The translations under genes and the position numbers were made by a program. Shown here one piece after another: positions 17,146-25,912 of a stretch of DNA of 64,000 nt. Where the stretch lies: positions 62,001 to 126,000 of the forward strand of contig JAIBCN010000113.1 of the NCBI GenBank assembly GCA_019694155.1. The letters run 5' to 3'. This DNA is from Vicinamibacteria bacterium (GTDB lineage: Bacteria > Acidobacteriota > Vicinamibacteria > Fen-336 > JAGNNV01). The notes beneath the pieces are model-generated. The model had not been told where the DNA came from. It saw only the letters and a list, made by a program, of their open reading frames with translations, and did no database searches. Positions within the stretch are counted from its first letter, which is position 1. Every line of letters begins with the position of its first letter.

Positions 17146-19596
17146 CTAGCGGGCCAGAGAGGCCGCCCGGATGATGTCGGCGAAGACGCCCGAGGCCGTG
17201 ACCTCCGGGCCCGCACCCGGACCGCGGATGACGAGGGGTGACTCGGGATAGCGGTCGGTCCAGAAGGCGACCATGTTGTCTCCGCCGCGCACGGAGGCGA
17301 AGGGGCTCGTCCGCTCCACGCGCCGCAGGCCCACCTCCGCGACGCCGTCCACGACGGATGCGAGATAGCAGAGCCTCCCTCCGTCGAGGGAGGCCTCGGC
17401 GGCTCTCCGCTCGATTCCGGCATCGAGCTCGGGGATCCGCTTCCAGAAAAGGTCGATGGGCAGGAGATCCCACTCGGGCCCGGGCAGCAGCGACTGCCGC
17501 TCCACCGCGGAGGCCTCGATGGGCATGCCTGCCTCGCGGGCGAGGATCAGGATCTTCCTCGCCACGTCCGAGCCGGAGAGATCTTCGCGAGGATTCGGTT
17601 CGGTGTAACCGAGTGCCTGCGCTTCCCGAAGGGCCACGCTGAAGGCGACGCCATCCGCCACCTTCGTCATGAGGAACCCGAGCGTGCCGGAAAGGGCGCC
17701 CTCGATCCGGCGGATGCGATCTCCAGTGCGCACGAGGTCGGAGAGCGTCCCCACCACGGGAAGCGCCGCGCCCACCGTGGTCTCGTGAAAGAGCGCCCCG
17801 CGGCCGCGGCGGCGGCCGGCCTTCAGGGTCTTGTAGATCGCGAGATCGCCGCCGAAGGGGCGCTTGTTGGCGGAGACCACATGGACCCCGGAGTCGAGCA
17901 GCCGGGCATAGTGCCGGGTGGTCTCGTCGCTGTCCGTGCAATCGACGAAGACGGCGCTCGATCGCCGGCTGGAGATCGCGGCTTGAACGAGGGCGTCGAG
18001 GTCCGCGGGCGTTCCTTCGGACTCGACGGCTCCCCGCAGACCCTCGCCCGAAAGCCCCGAAGCCCGGATCAGGGTGTGACGACTGGTCGAAGCCCCGTCT
18101 ATCTCGAGCCGAAGTCCGGCGCGCGCGCGAAGGCCCTCGGCCTGCGCGGCCATCTGCTCGACGAGGACCCGGCCGACGCGGCCGAGACCTGCGATGAAGA
18201 CCGAGACCGTCCGGTGATCCGCGAAGAAGGCCTCGTGGATCGCGTTCACCGCGCGTTTCTCGTCGTCGCGGCCAACCACGCACGAGATGTTGAGCTCCGA
18301 AGAGCCCTGGGAGATGGCCCGCACGTTGACATGCGCCTCGCCGAGGACGCCGAAGATCCGGCCGGCGCTCCCCGGGGTTTCCCGCATGGCCGCGCCCACC
18401 ACGGCGATGACGCTGGCGTCGGCTTCGACAACGAGGTCGTCGATGAGGCCCGCCTGCCGTTCGAGCGCGAACTCGGCCGCGATGCTCTCCCTCGCGCGCG
18501 CCACCGCCGAGGGTTCGATGGCGAAGCAGATCGAATGTTCGGAAGAGGCCTGGGAGATGAGGATGACGCTCACGCTCTGCCTCGCGAGCGCGCCGAAGAG
18601 GCGCATGGCGATGCCGGGAACGCCCACCATGCCGTCGCCCTCGAGGCGAAGGAGCGCCACGCTCGAGATCGACGCCACGCCGCGCACTCCCGCGGGGGCG
18701 GGCGGGGCCTCCTCGCGGATCCAGGTTCCCGGAAAGGCGGGGTTCAGCGTGTTCCTGATCACGAGGGGGATGTGCTTTGCGCGGGCCGGATGAACGGTGG
18801 GCGGGTAGACCACCTTCGCCCCGAAGTGCGACAGTTCCATCAGCTCGTCGTAACGAAGGGAGTTCATCGAGAACGCGGTGGGAACGATCCGCGGGTCGGC
18901 GCTCATCACGCCGTCCACATCCGTCCAGATCTCGATGGCCTCGGCCTCGAGAGCCGCGCCGAAGATCGCGGCGGTGTAGTCGGACCCGCCCCTCCCGAGG
19001 GTGGTGGTTTCCCCCGACTCCGTGGCGGCGATGAAGCCGGTGACCACGGGGAGAGCCGTCTCCCTCTTCCACCATTCGCGGATCCGCGCGCCCGTCGCTT
19101 CGAAGTTCACCCGCGCCGCGCCGAAGCCCGCGTCGGTAACGACCAGGGTGCGGGCGTCGATGGCGTTCGCCGGACGGCCCTGCGCCCGAAAGGCGGCGGC
19201 CACGATCAGCGCCGACAGGTATTCGCCGAAGCTCACGATGCCGTCGAGGGTGCGATGCGTGCACTCCTTGATGAGAGACACGCCGCGCAGGAGGTCTTCG
19301 AGTTCGCTCTTCGCCCGCCCGATCCCGGTCCCGAGCGAGGCGTGCTCCTCGTCGGCCGCGAGGGCGGATGCAGCCGCCGCATGTCGCTGCGCGATGGCTT
19401 CGAGGTCCGCCTTCCAATCCAAGGATCCCTTGAGCGCCTTGCGCGAGGCCTCGATCAGCCCGTTCGTCACTCCGCCGAACGCGGACACGACCACGAGCAC
19501 CGGCCGGTCGGCGGAGGCCTCCGCGACGAGGCGCAGGACGCCCGCGATCCGGTCGGGAGAGCCGACCGATGTCCCGCCGAATTTCATCACTCGCAT
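17146..19596 (-). CDS. thrA: Bifunctional aspartokinase / homoserine dehydrogenase
   Basis: 816 residues from the ATG at 19596, chosen because MRVMKFGGTSVG is the canonical start; an extension of 18 residues is possible. The aspartokinase domain (1-290: KFGGTS, GRGGSDYTA), paired ACT regulatory domains (about 305-450) and the homoserine dehydrogenase domain (about 460-816: GLGRVGRVLVEQM, TANKRPF-type VSANKRPFGG, and GTLGFLMTKVADG) are all present. It catalyses the first and third steps from aspartate to threonine and methionine. The length equals E. coli ThrA (820). No attenuator-like leader peptide was recognised in the divergent 123-bp gap to the OsmC gene. Confidence 0.95.
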   Translation of the reverse strand: MRVMKFGGTSVGSPDRIAGVLRLVAEASADRPVLVVVSAFGGVTNGLIEASRKALKGSLDWKADLEAIAQRHAAAASALAADEEHASLGTGIGRAKSELEDLLRGVSLIKECTHRTLDGIVSFGEYLSALIVAAAFRAQGRPANAIDARTLVVTDAGFGAARVNFEATGARIREWWKRETALPVVTGFIAATESGETTTLGRGGSDYTAAIFGAALEAEAIEIWTDVDGVMSADPRIVPTAFSMNSLRYDELMELSHFGAKVVYPPTVHPARAKHIPLVIRNTLNPAFPGTWIREEAPPAPAGVRGVASISSVALLRLEGDGMVGVPGIAMRLFGALARQSVSVILISQASSEHSICFAIEPSAVARARESIAAEFALERQAGLIDDLVVEADASVIAVVGAAMRETPGSAGRIFGVLGEAHVNVRAISQGSSELNISCVVGRDDEKRAVNAIHEAFFADHRTVSVFIAGLGRVGRVLVEQMAAQAEGLRARAGLRLEIDGASTSRHTLIRASGLSGEGLRGAVESEGTPADLDALVQAAISSRRSSAVFVDCTDSDETTRHYARLLDSGVHVVSANKRPFGGDLAIYKTLKAGRRRGRGALFHETTVGAALPVVGTLSDLVRTGDRIRRIEGALSGTLGFLMTKVADGVAFSVALREAQALGYTEPNPREDLSGSDVARKILILAREAGMPIEASAVERQSLLPGPEWDLLPIDLFWKRIPELDAGIERRAAEASLDGGRLCYLASVVDGVAEVGLRRVERTSPFASVRGGDNMVAFWTDRYPESPLVIRGPGAGPEVTASGVFADIIRAASLAR

Positions 19597-19719
19597 GGCT
19601 GGAAGCGGGCTGTCCCTTGGACCCGCGTGGATGGCGGAGTTTATGGGCAAGGGCCGGACGGACCGGCGCGAGGCGCCTTTGGGGGAGAACGGTCCGGATC
19701 GCTACCATTACCGTCGATC

Positions 19720-20139
19720 ATGACCCCCACTCCGAAGGCCGACTTCACCGTGAATCTCACCTGGCAGGGCGAACAGCGTTTTTCCGCCGCCTCGGACGGC
19801 GGTGTCTCGGCGATCCTCGACGGCAAGCGCGGGGTCGGCCCCTCGCCCGTTCAGGCGGTGGCGTTCGCCCTCGCCGGCTGCATGGCCATCGACGTGGTGG
19901 ACGTGATCGAGAAGGGCCGGCTGCCCGTGAAGGCCCTGACCTGCGACATGCGCGTCTTCCGGGCGGACGGCACCCCGCGCAAGATCACCGCGTTCGATCT
20001 GCACTTCGTAGTGACCGGCGATGTTCCCGAGGACCGCATCGCCCGGGCCATCGAACTGTCCCGCGAGAAGTACTGCTCGGTCTGGCATTCCCTGAACCCC
20101 GCGATCGACTTCAAGACAAGCTTCACCGTGAATCCGTGA
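19720..20139 (+). CDS. OsmC-family protein
   Basis: 139 residues from the ATG at 19720. It has the OsmC fold, with the two redox cysteines in LAGCMAIDVV and EKYCSVWHSL. The family reduces organic hydroperoxides with thiols; this sequence resembles the YhfA-like branch, for which peroxidase activity is less certain. Its stop overlaps the GTG of rsgA (GTGA), so the two are cotranslated. Confidence 0.9.
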   Translation: MTPTPKADFTVNLTWQGEQRFSAASDGGVSAILDGKRGVGPSPVQAVAFALAGCMAIDVVDVIEKGRLPVKALTCDMRVFRADGTPRKITAFDLHFVVTGDVPEDRIARAIELSREKYCSVWHSLNPAIDFKTSFTVNP

Positions 20140-21230
20140 CCTCTTCGTATCCGGTCGAGCTCGAGTCCTGGGGATACTCGCGAGCCTGGCACGGCAAGTT
20201 CGAGAGCGCCGGGGTCTCCGGCTGCTTTCCGGCCCGCGTCATCCGCGACCATCGCGGCTACTTCCGGGTGATCACGGCCAGGGGCGAGCTGATCGCCACT
20301 ACCGCGGGCCGGCTGAAGCACAACGCTCAGAATGCGACCGAGCTTCCCGCGGTGGGCGACTTCGTGGCCTTGAAGGAAGTGCGGGAAGACGGCCACCGCC
20401 ACGGCCGCGGCGTGATCCAACGGGTCCTCCCAAGGCTCACTGTCTTCAAGCGCAAGGCCGCCGGCCCCCTCACGGAAGAGCAGGTGGTGGCGAGCAACAT
20501 CGATACCGTCTTCATCGTGTGCGGCCTCGACTCCGACTATTCCACGCGGCGCGTCGAGCGCTACCTGATCCTGGCGCGGGAGAGCGGGGCCCGCGCGGTG
20601 GTGCTGCTCAACAAGGCGGACAAGTGCGCCGACCCGTCCCGCCCCCAGAGTGAGGTGACCGTCCTCGCCGGTCAGACCCCGGTGCACCTCATCGCGGCCA
20701 AGCCGCGGATCGGCCTCGAGGTGCTGCCCCCCTATCTCGGCGCGGGAGACACCATCGCCTTCCTCGGCTCCTCGGGGGCCGGCAAGTCGACCCTCATCAA
20801 CGCGCTCCTCGGCGAGGAGCGCCAGGCCACGCGCGAGGTGCGGGAAGCCGACTCCAAGGGGCGGCACACCACCACGGAGCGGCAGATGTTCCGCCTGAAG
20901 GGGGGCGCGCTCGCCATCGATACGCCGGGAATGCGCGAGTTGCAGCTGTGGTCGAGCGCCGAGGACATTGCGGGAGCGTTCGCGGACATCGAAGCCCTCG
21001 CCGGGAAGTGCCGGTTCCGCGACTGCACGCATCAGACCGAGCCCCTGTGCGCGGTTCGCGGAGCCGTGGAGAAGGGCGAGCTCGACGCCGAGCGCTACGC
21101 GCACTTCTCCAAGCTGCGCGAGGAAGCCACCGCGATCGGCCACCTTCGGGACGTGAAACTCCGGATCGAGAAGAAGGCGGCGGATCGCCTGATCGGGAGG
21201 GCGCTCAAGAAGCACCATCCGCGCGGTTGA
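20136..21230 (+). CDS. rsgA: Ribosome small-subunit-dependent GTPase RsgA
   Basis: 364 residues from the GTG at 20136, which overlaps the preceding stop; the longer open frame upstream is the shadow of the OsmC gene. An N-terminal OB-fold precedes a circularly permuted GTPase with NKADK (G4) before GSSGAGKST (G1) and DTPGMREL (G3). The C-terminal zinc site is CRFRDCTHQTEPLC. RsgA matures the 30S subunit, releasing RbfA and tRNA-site factors. All hallmark residues are intact. Confidence 0.95.
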   Translation: MTSSYPVELESWGYSRAWHGKFESAGVSGCFPARVIRDHRGYFRVITARGELIATTAGRLKHNAQNATELPAVGDFVALKEVREDGHRHGRGVIQRVLPRLTVFKRKAAGPLTEEQVVASNIDTVFIVCGLDSDYSTRRVERYLILARESGARAVVLLNKADKCADPSRPQSEVTVLAGQTPVHLIAAKPRIGLEVLPPYLGAGDTIAFLGSSGAGKSTLINALLGEERQATREVREADSKGRHTTTERQMFRLKGGALAIDTPGMRELQLWSSAEDIAGAFADIEALAGKCRFRDCTHQTEPLCAVRGAVEKGELDAERYAHFSKLREEATAIGHLRDVKLRIEKKAADRLIGRALKKHHPRG

Positions 21231-21253
21231 TTTGAGCAGTATTTGAGTAGAAT
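21227..21253 (+). promoter_or_regulatory. AT-rich candidate promoter for the TonB receptor
   Basis: TTGATT and TAGAAT are separated by 15 bp in an unusually AT-rich 30-bp stretch directly before the receptor gene. It includes a TTTGAGnAG direct repeat. The spacer is short and the start codon is very close, so this is tentative. Confidence 0.25.
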
Positions 21254-21262
21254 ATCCGTCTG

Positions 21263-23755
21263 ATGAAGAGCTTGTTCGGGCGGACCTTCGCCGCCGCCAT
21301 CGTGACGGGGAGCCTGATTCTCGCGGCGTCTCCCGCGCGCGCGACCACCGAGACGGAGGTCCAGGACGTCCGGGGCGAAGTCCGCGACAGTCTGTCGGGC
21401 GCCCCCCTGCCCGGCGTCGAGGTGCGGCTGGACGATCAGGTCGTGGTCACCGATGCCCTCGGGCAGTTCACGGTGCGCCGGGGGCCGCCGCCTCATCGGT
21501 TCATCCTCAAGGCGAAGGGCCAGTCTCAAGTCGTCCGGTCGGTCTCCGAGGTGGAGTCCTTGTCGACGGTGATCCTCCTGCTCGATCCGCCGCTCAAGCG
21601 GGAGGAGCGGGTGGAGGTCTTCGACGTCCAGAAAGATGACCCTGCGCCGGCTTCGATTCCCATCAGGCCGGAGCAGGTGCTCCAGGTGGCGGGGGCGGTC
21701 GACAACATCTTCCGGGCCCTGCAGACCCTGCCCGGCGTCGCCGCCACCGACGAGTTCGGCTCGCGGCTCGCCGTGCGCGGAGGGACGCCGGACCAGAACC
21801 TCACCCTCATGGACGGCGTGGAGATCCACAACCCCTACCGGCTCTTCGGTCTCACGAGTGCCTTCAACCCCGAGACGGTGGAGAAATTCGAACTGTCGGC
21901 GGGGGCCTTCTCGGCGAGATACGGCGACCGGTTGTCGTCGATTCTCCTCGTCGAGAATCGGGATGGGCTCAAGGACCGCGGCTTCCAGGGCTCGACCACG
22001 CTCTCCATCACCGACGGCAACCTCCTCTTCGAAGGTCCATGGAGGAACCGGGACAAGGGCTCGTGGATCGTGAGCGCCCGACGGACCTACTACGACCTCA
22101 TCGCCGATCGCATCGTAGGAGAAGACCTGCCGGGCTTCCAGGACGTCCAGTTCCGCGGCAACTACGAAGCCTCGCCGAGCACCAGGCTGACCCTCTTCGG
22201 AACCCGCTCCCGCGAATCCGGCGACGCGACCTTCACGGGAGACGGCTCGGACAGCGGCTCCTTCGCGAACGCGGCGACGAACGACGTGTACGGCGTCAAG
22301 GCGCGGACCTTTTTCGGAGCCCGGCTCTCGTCGACCCTCGCCCTCGCCTACTACGATTTCGGGCAGACCCTGAAGGTCGACGCTCAGTTCGAGGACGGTT
22401 CGAGGCGGTCGAATGCGCGGGTCAACACCACTCAGATCAACGTCGCCTTCGACCAGACCATCGCCACCCGTGACTTTTCCCTGCGTAACGACTGGAGCTA
22501 CGCCCTCTCGCCCGCGAATCTCCTCGAGGCGGGCTTCGAAGCGCACCGGCTGCGCACGGGCGCCACCTACAACATCAGCGGTGAACGCAATCTCTCCGAA
22601 GCCAATCCCTCTTCGAATCGCGGAGGGGCGGCGCTCCCCGACCGCTACGACGAACAGCTGCCGTCCAATCGATGGGGCGTGTGGGTCCAGGATCGCATGA
22701 CCATGGGGAAGCGCCTGTCTTCGGAAGCCGGTCTGCGCCTGTCGCGGTCGTCCATCACCGGAAACGTCGAGGTGGAGCCGCGTTTGTCCCTGCTGTTCCG
22801 GGGCGGTGACACCTGGCGGTGGCGCGCGGCCTACGGTTCGCACTCTCAAAGCCCCGGCATCGAAAAGCTCCTCCAGTCGGACTACTTCCTCGACCTCTCC
22901 ACGCTGGGGCTGCGCAACGAGCGCTCGCGACACGCAACGCTCACCTTCGAAAAGGACTTCACCTCCACGAGCCTCAAAGGCGAGGCCTACTACAAGAACT
23001 TCTCGGACCTCATCGTGGGCGCCCTCGAAACCGACGCCGAACTCGCGGCCCGCCTCGCCCGCTACGACTTCCCCGCCTCCCTCCGTTCGAGCATCCCCGC
23101 CGAGAAGCTCATTACGACCCGGCCGGCGAACGGGGCCTCGGGCCGATCGTGGGGTTTCGAACTCGTGGCCACCCGTCCGCAGAAGAACGGCGATCAGTTC
23201 CTGTCCGGCTGGGCGTCCTACGGCTACGGCAAGGCGACGAAGGACGCGTACGGCCGGAGCCTGCCGTTCGAATACGACCGCCGCCATTCCCTGTCGATCG
23301 TCAGCCAGTTGAACGCATCCGAGAAGGTGCAGATCGGCATCACGTTCCGCGCCTCGTCCGGGTTCGCCCGCACGGCGCCCCTGGGAGTGAGAGTGGTCCC
23401 CACCGAAGATACGCTCGATGCCGACAAGGACGGCAATACGAGCGAACTGGTGCCGGAGCGCGATTCGCAGGGCCTGCCCGTGTACACCGCGGACTACGGC
23501 TCGGTCGGCAACCTTCTGAACGCGCGCTATCCGCGGTTCGTGAGACTCGACATGCGGGTCAACTGGAGGCCGCGCGGTCTCAAGTCGCGCTGGCTCTTCT
23601 ACCTCGAATTCATCAACGTCACGAATCGGGAGAACGTCGGGCGCTACGAGGCGACCCTGCGTCCGAACGCCGCGAGCGACCGCCCGCGGATCGAGGAAAC
23701 GCCCACCGCCGCCCTTCCTTTCCTCCCCACGTTCGGCGTGCGCTTTCGATTCTGA
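21263..23755 (+). CDS. TonB-dependent receptor with carboxypeptidase-regulatory domain
   Basis: 830 residues with a signal peptide (AAAIVTGSLILAASPARA). A carboxypeptidase-regulatory-like beta-sandwich (about 32-110: VRGEVRDSLSGAPLPGVEVRL) leads into the plug (about 130-240: DNIFRALQTLPGVAATDEFGSRLAVRGG, LMDGVEIHNPYRLFG). A long 22-strand-type barrel follows, ending in FGVRFRF with the terminal aromatic residue needed for outer-membrane insertion. The substrate is not evident; no SusD partner follows. A hairpin after the stop suggests a single-gene transcript. Confidence 0.92.
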   Translation: MKSLFGRTFAAAIVTGSLILAASPARATTETEVQDVRGEVRDSLSGAPLPGVEVRLDDQVVVTDALGQFTVRRGPPPHRFILKAKGQSQVVRSVSEVESLSTVILLLDPPLKREERVEVFDVQKDDPAPASIPIRPEQVLQVAGAVDNIFRALQTLPGVAATDEFGSRLAVRGGTPDQNLTLMDGVEIHNPYRLFGLTSAFNPETVEKFELSAGAFSARYGDRLSSILLVENRDGLKDRGFQGSTTLSITDGNLLFEGPWRNRDKGSWIVSARRTYYDLIADRIVGEDLPGFQDVQFRGNYEASPSTRLTLFGTRSRESGDATFTGDGSDSGSFANAATNDVYGVKARTFFGARLSSTLALAYYDFGQTLKVDAQFEDGSRRSNARVNTTQINVAFDQTIATRDFSLRNDWSYALSPANLLEAGFEAHRLRTGATYNISGERNLSEANPSSNRGGAALPDRYDEQLPSNRWGVWVQDRMTMGKRLSSEAGLRLSRSSITGNVEVEPRLSLLFRGGDTWRWRAAYGSHSQSPGIEKLLQSDYFLDLSTLGLRNERSRHATLTFEKDFTSTSLKGEAYYKNFSDLIVGALETDAELAARLARYDFPASLRSSIPAEKLITTRPANGASGRSWGFELVATRPQKNGDQFLSGWASYGYGKATKDAYGRSLPFEYDRRHSLSIVSQLNASEKVQIGITFRASSGFARTAPLGVRVVPTEDTLDADKDGNTSELVPERDSQGLPVYTADYGSVGNLLNARYPRFVRLDMRVNWRPRGLKSRWLFYLEFINVTNRENVGRYEATLRPNAASDRPRIEETPTAALPFLPTFGVRFRF

Positions 23756-23771
23756 GGGCCGATTCGGCCCT
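23755..23771 (+). terminator. Hairpin at the end of the TonB receptor gene
   Basis: AGGGCC / GGCCCT stem with a GATTC loop, beginning at the last base of the stop codon and followed by TTCC. Compact and correctly placed, but with a weak T-tract. Confidence 0.45.
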
Positions 23772-23805
23772 TCCGGGGAAACCGCTATCCTTCGCGTCCC
23801 CGTCC

Positions 23806-24753
23806 ATGAACCCCCGCATAGTTTCAGCGCTTTTTCTCCTCTCCAGCATGGCCGCGCTCTCCTCCTGCGGGGGGGGAACGACCCAGCCCACGCCGGTCCC
23901 GACGCCGGCGCCCACTCCCAACTTTCCCGTCATCGTCGCCGCGGGGGACATCTCCTGCGACAGCGCGACCCCGCAGCTCCCCTGCAAGTCCAAGGAGACC
24001 TCCGATCTCATCCTGACCGAGCGGGCCCTCCATCCCGCCCTCGTGGTCCTGCCCCTCGGCGATCTCCAGTACGAGTCTGGAACCCTCGCCGAGTTCAGGA
24101 AGAACTACCACGCCACCTGGGGCCGGGTGAACGAGTACGCGCACCCCGTGACCGGGAACCACGAATACGAGACACGGGGGGCCACGGGGTACTTCGAGTA
24201 TTTCGCGAGTGTCGGGGTCGCGGTGGGCGCGAGGAACGAGGGCTGGTATTCCTATCCGATCGGCGACTGGCGCTTCATCGCCTTGAACAGCAATTGCGGA
24301 CCTCTGGGCGGGTGCACCTCGGGTTCCGCACAGTACCGCTGGCTCCAGGCCGAGCTTCTGCAGAACAAGCAGAAGTGCACCGTGGCCTACATGCATCACC
24401 CGTTTCTGAGCTCGGGCCAGAACGGCAGCACGCCGGAACTGCTTCCCATCATGCGCCTGCTCTACGAGAACAACGTGGACATCGTCCTCGCCGGCCACGA
24501 TCATCTCTACGAGCGGTTCAATCCCATCACCCCCGACCAGGTAGCCGACCCCGCGAAGGGTCTGCGGCTGTTCACGGTGGGCACGGGCGGCCGCGACCTC
24601 TACGAGTTCTCGAAGATCCTCCCCAACTCGGCCAAGCGCTACAACGAGAGCTACGGCGTGCTGCGCATCACCATGAAGGACCTGGCCTACGACTGGTCCT
24701 TCGTCAACATCGCCGGCATCGTGGTCGACAGCGGCTCCGGGGTCTGCTTCTAG
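23806..24753 (+). CDS. Metallophosphoesterase lipoprotein, purple-acid-phosphatase-like
   Basis: 315 residues. The N-terminus carries a lipoprotein signal with the lipobox LSSC, followed by a Pro/Thr linker (PTPVPTPAPTPN). The calcineurin-like domain has its metal and phosphate ligands: AAGDISC, LGDLQYE, TGNHEYE, MHHPF and GHDHLYER. It is probably anchored in the outer membrane or periplasm, releasing phosphate from organic esters. The start is the first ATG before the lipobox; a much longer open frame upstream is antisense-type shadow of the TonB gene. Confidence 0.9.
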   Translation: MNPRIVSALFLLSSMAALSSCGGGTTQPTPVPTPAPTPNFPVIVAAGDISCDSATPQLPCKSKETSDLILTERALHPALVVLPLGDLQYESGTLAEFRKNYHATWGRVNEYAHPVTGNHEYETRGATGYFEYFASVGVAVGARNEGWYSYPIGDWRFIALNSNCGPLGGCTSGSAQYRWLQAELLQNKQKCTVAYMHHPFLSSGQNGSTPELLPIMRLLYENNVDIVLAGHDHLYERFNPITPDQVADPAKGLRLFTVGTGGRDLYEFSKILPNSAKRYNESYGVLRITMKDLAYDWSFVNIAGIVVDSGSGVCF

Positions 24754-24781
24754 CCGCCCCGAGGGAGGGCTTCGCCGGCCG

Positions 24782-25015
24782 TCAGTGGCCGAACGACCGG
24801 CACTTGTGCGAACCGATGCACACCTGGCCGGGCTCGATGACGCAGGCCGACCCCACGACTCCGCCCGTGACCGAGAGGAGCCGCAAGGATGGATGCCGCG
24901 AATCGACGGCCGCGGCCTGAGGCTTCGACGCCGCCGCCTGCGTGTCGTGGGCGTGCGCCTTCTTGAGGCTCTGCAGAACCTCGCGGGCGATCAGGTCGAT
25001 CTTGGCGTCATCCAT
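24782..25015 (-). CDS. 77-residue BMC-associated protein with encapsulation-peptide-like N-terminus
   Basis: The last gene of the BMC shell operon; its start overlaps the third BMC-P gene by 8 bp. Residues 1-20 (MDDAKIDLIAREVLQSLKKA) form an amphipathic helix of the LIxxVLxxL type seen in encapsulation peptides that dock cargo inside shells. A low-complexity Ala/Gln/Lys/Pro linker (about 21-42) follows. A short C-terminal domain has three cysteines and two histidines in CVIEPGQVCIGSHKCRSFGH, which could bind a metal or cluster. I know no named family. A small cargo, adaptor or scaffold protein is inferred from helix, linker and position. Confidence 0.7.
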   Translation of the reverse strand: MDDAKIDLIAREVLQSLKKAHAHDTQAAASKPQAAAVDSRHPSLRLLSVTGGVVGSACVIEPGQVCIGSHKCRSFGH

Positions 25016-25283
25016 GACTGAAGTCGATCTCGTCGATCACCCCAAGGATAGCCGCGTCCACCCCGGAGACGCCCCGGCCGAGGATCTGCTGCGCGGTGCG
25101 GCCGTCCTGGGTGTAGAGCACACGCTCCTTCGGACCGACTCCCACGCGATCGATGGCGATGAGGGGGGCTCCCTTCGAGGCGCCGGAAAGGTCGAGCGGC
25201 TGCACAAGAAGGAGCTTCTCGCCATCGAGCTTGAGATTCTTCTTCGTGGCCACCACGTTGCCGATCACGCGCCCGATGAGCAT
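25008..25283 (-). CDS. BMC-P pentameric vertex shell protein (EutN/CcmL family), third copy
   Basis: 91 residues forming one Pfam EutN_CcmL domain: MLIGRVIGNVVATKKNLKLDGEKLLLVQP at the start, then PLIAIDRVGVGPKERVLY and the closing DAAILGVIDEIDF. Five subunits cap each vertex of an icosahedral shell. It begins 2 bp after the second copy and overlaps the downstream 77-residue gene by 8 bp. It is clearly diverged from the other two, so the vertices may be mixed or specialised. Confidence 0.93.
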   Translation of the reverse strand: MLIGRVIGNVVATKKNLKLDGEKLLLVQPLDLSGASKGAPLIAIDRVGVGPKERVLYTQDGRTAQQILGRGVSGVDAAILGVIDEIDFSHG

Positions 25284-25285
25284 GG

Positions 25286-25555
25286 TCAGGCCTCCACGTG
25301 AACGAGATCCACGATGCCCACGATGGTGGCGTCGGTGGGCACGTCGACGGGCTCGAACGGATTCGCCGCTTCTTTCGACTTCACCCAGAAGACCTTCTCG
25401 CCCGGCCCCGCGCCCACCGAGTCGGTGGCGATGAGCGTCTTGCCCGTTGCGGCGCCGTCGGGCGTGATGGGCTGGATGACCAGGAGGTTGATGCCTTCGA
25501 GGCGGTGGTCCTTTCGGGTCGCCACCAGTGTCCCGCAGACGACGCCCAGCTGCAT
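25286..25555 (-). CDS. BMC-P pentameric vertex shell protein (EutN/CcmL family), second copy
   Basis: 89 residues. The family start (MQLGVVCGTLVATRKDHRLEG), central LIATDSVGAGPGEKVFWV and closing ATIVGIVDLV segments are present. It carries a slightly longer loop before the last strand (NPFEPVDVPT) than the third copy. It lies 7 bp after the first copy and 2 bp before the third. Confidence 0.93.
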   Translation of the reverse strand: MQLGVVCGTLVATRKDHRLEGINLLVIQPITPDGAATGKTLIATDSVGAGPGEKVFWVKSKEAANPFEPVDVPTDATIVGIVDLVHVEA

Positions 25556-25562
25556 GGCGGCC

Positions 25563-25847
25563 TCAGGCCCGCGTGGCGGGCTTGCGCAGCTCGACCTCGT
25601 CCACCACCCCGACGATGGCGGCGTCGACGGGCGCGTCCTTCATGCCCTGGGCGAGGCGGGCGGACGAACCCGCCACCAGCATCACCCGGTCGCCGACACC
25701 CGCGTTCACGGTGTCGACGGCGACCACATACCCCTGCTCTTCCTTGAAGCCGGGATCCATGACGCGCACCACCAGGAGCTTCGTGCCCACCAGGCGTTCG
25801 TCCTTGCGGGTGGCGACGAGGGTGCCGACGACGCGACCGACCTGCAT
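25563..25847 (-). CDS. BMC-P pentameric vertex shell protein (EutN/CcmL family), first copy
   Basis: 94 residues with the family signatures MQVGRVVGTLVATRKDERLVG, VAVDTVNAGVGDRVMLV and DAAIVGVVDEVEL. A GGAGAG ribosome-binding site precedes the start. It is separated from the BMC-H gene by a 65-bp gap containing a strong hairpin, while the following pentamer genes are tightly packed. This arrangement would lower pentamer relative to hexamer output. Confidence 0.93.
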   Translation of the reverse strand: MQVGRVVGTLVATRKDERLVGTKLLVVRVMDPGFKEEQGYVVAVDTVNAGVGDRVMLVAGSSARLAQGMKDAPVDAAIVGVVDEVELRKPATRA

Positions 25848-25881
25848 CTAGCTCTCTCCGACCTCTGCGCTGAAATCCGCC

Positions 25882-25905
25882 GCGCGAGGCCGAAAGGCCT
25901 CGCGC
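25882..25905 (-). terminator. Perfect intercistronic hairpin between BMC-H and BMC-P genes
   Basis: A 10-bp perfect stem (GCGCGAGGCC / GGCCTCGCGC) with a 4-base loop (GAAA on the plus strand, TTTC in the transcript), starting 7 bp after the BMC-H stop. There is only a weak ATTT downstream, so it could be a partial terminator or an mRNA-stabilising 3' end. Confidence 0.6.
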
Positions 25906-25912
25906 AAGTGGT

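Noticed and set aside
16793..19708. A 971-codon open frame on the minus strand, very rich in Arg, Gly and Pro
   Set aside because: It overlaps the aspartokinase-homoserine dehydrogenase in another frame; composition is that of a frame shadow.
17785..20139. Long plus-strand frame opposite the aspartokinase gene ending in the OsmC gene
   Set aside because: Only the last 139 codons match a family; the upstream part is antisense of thrA.
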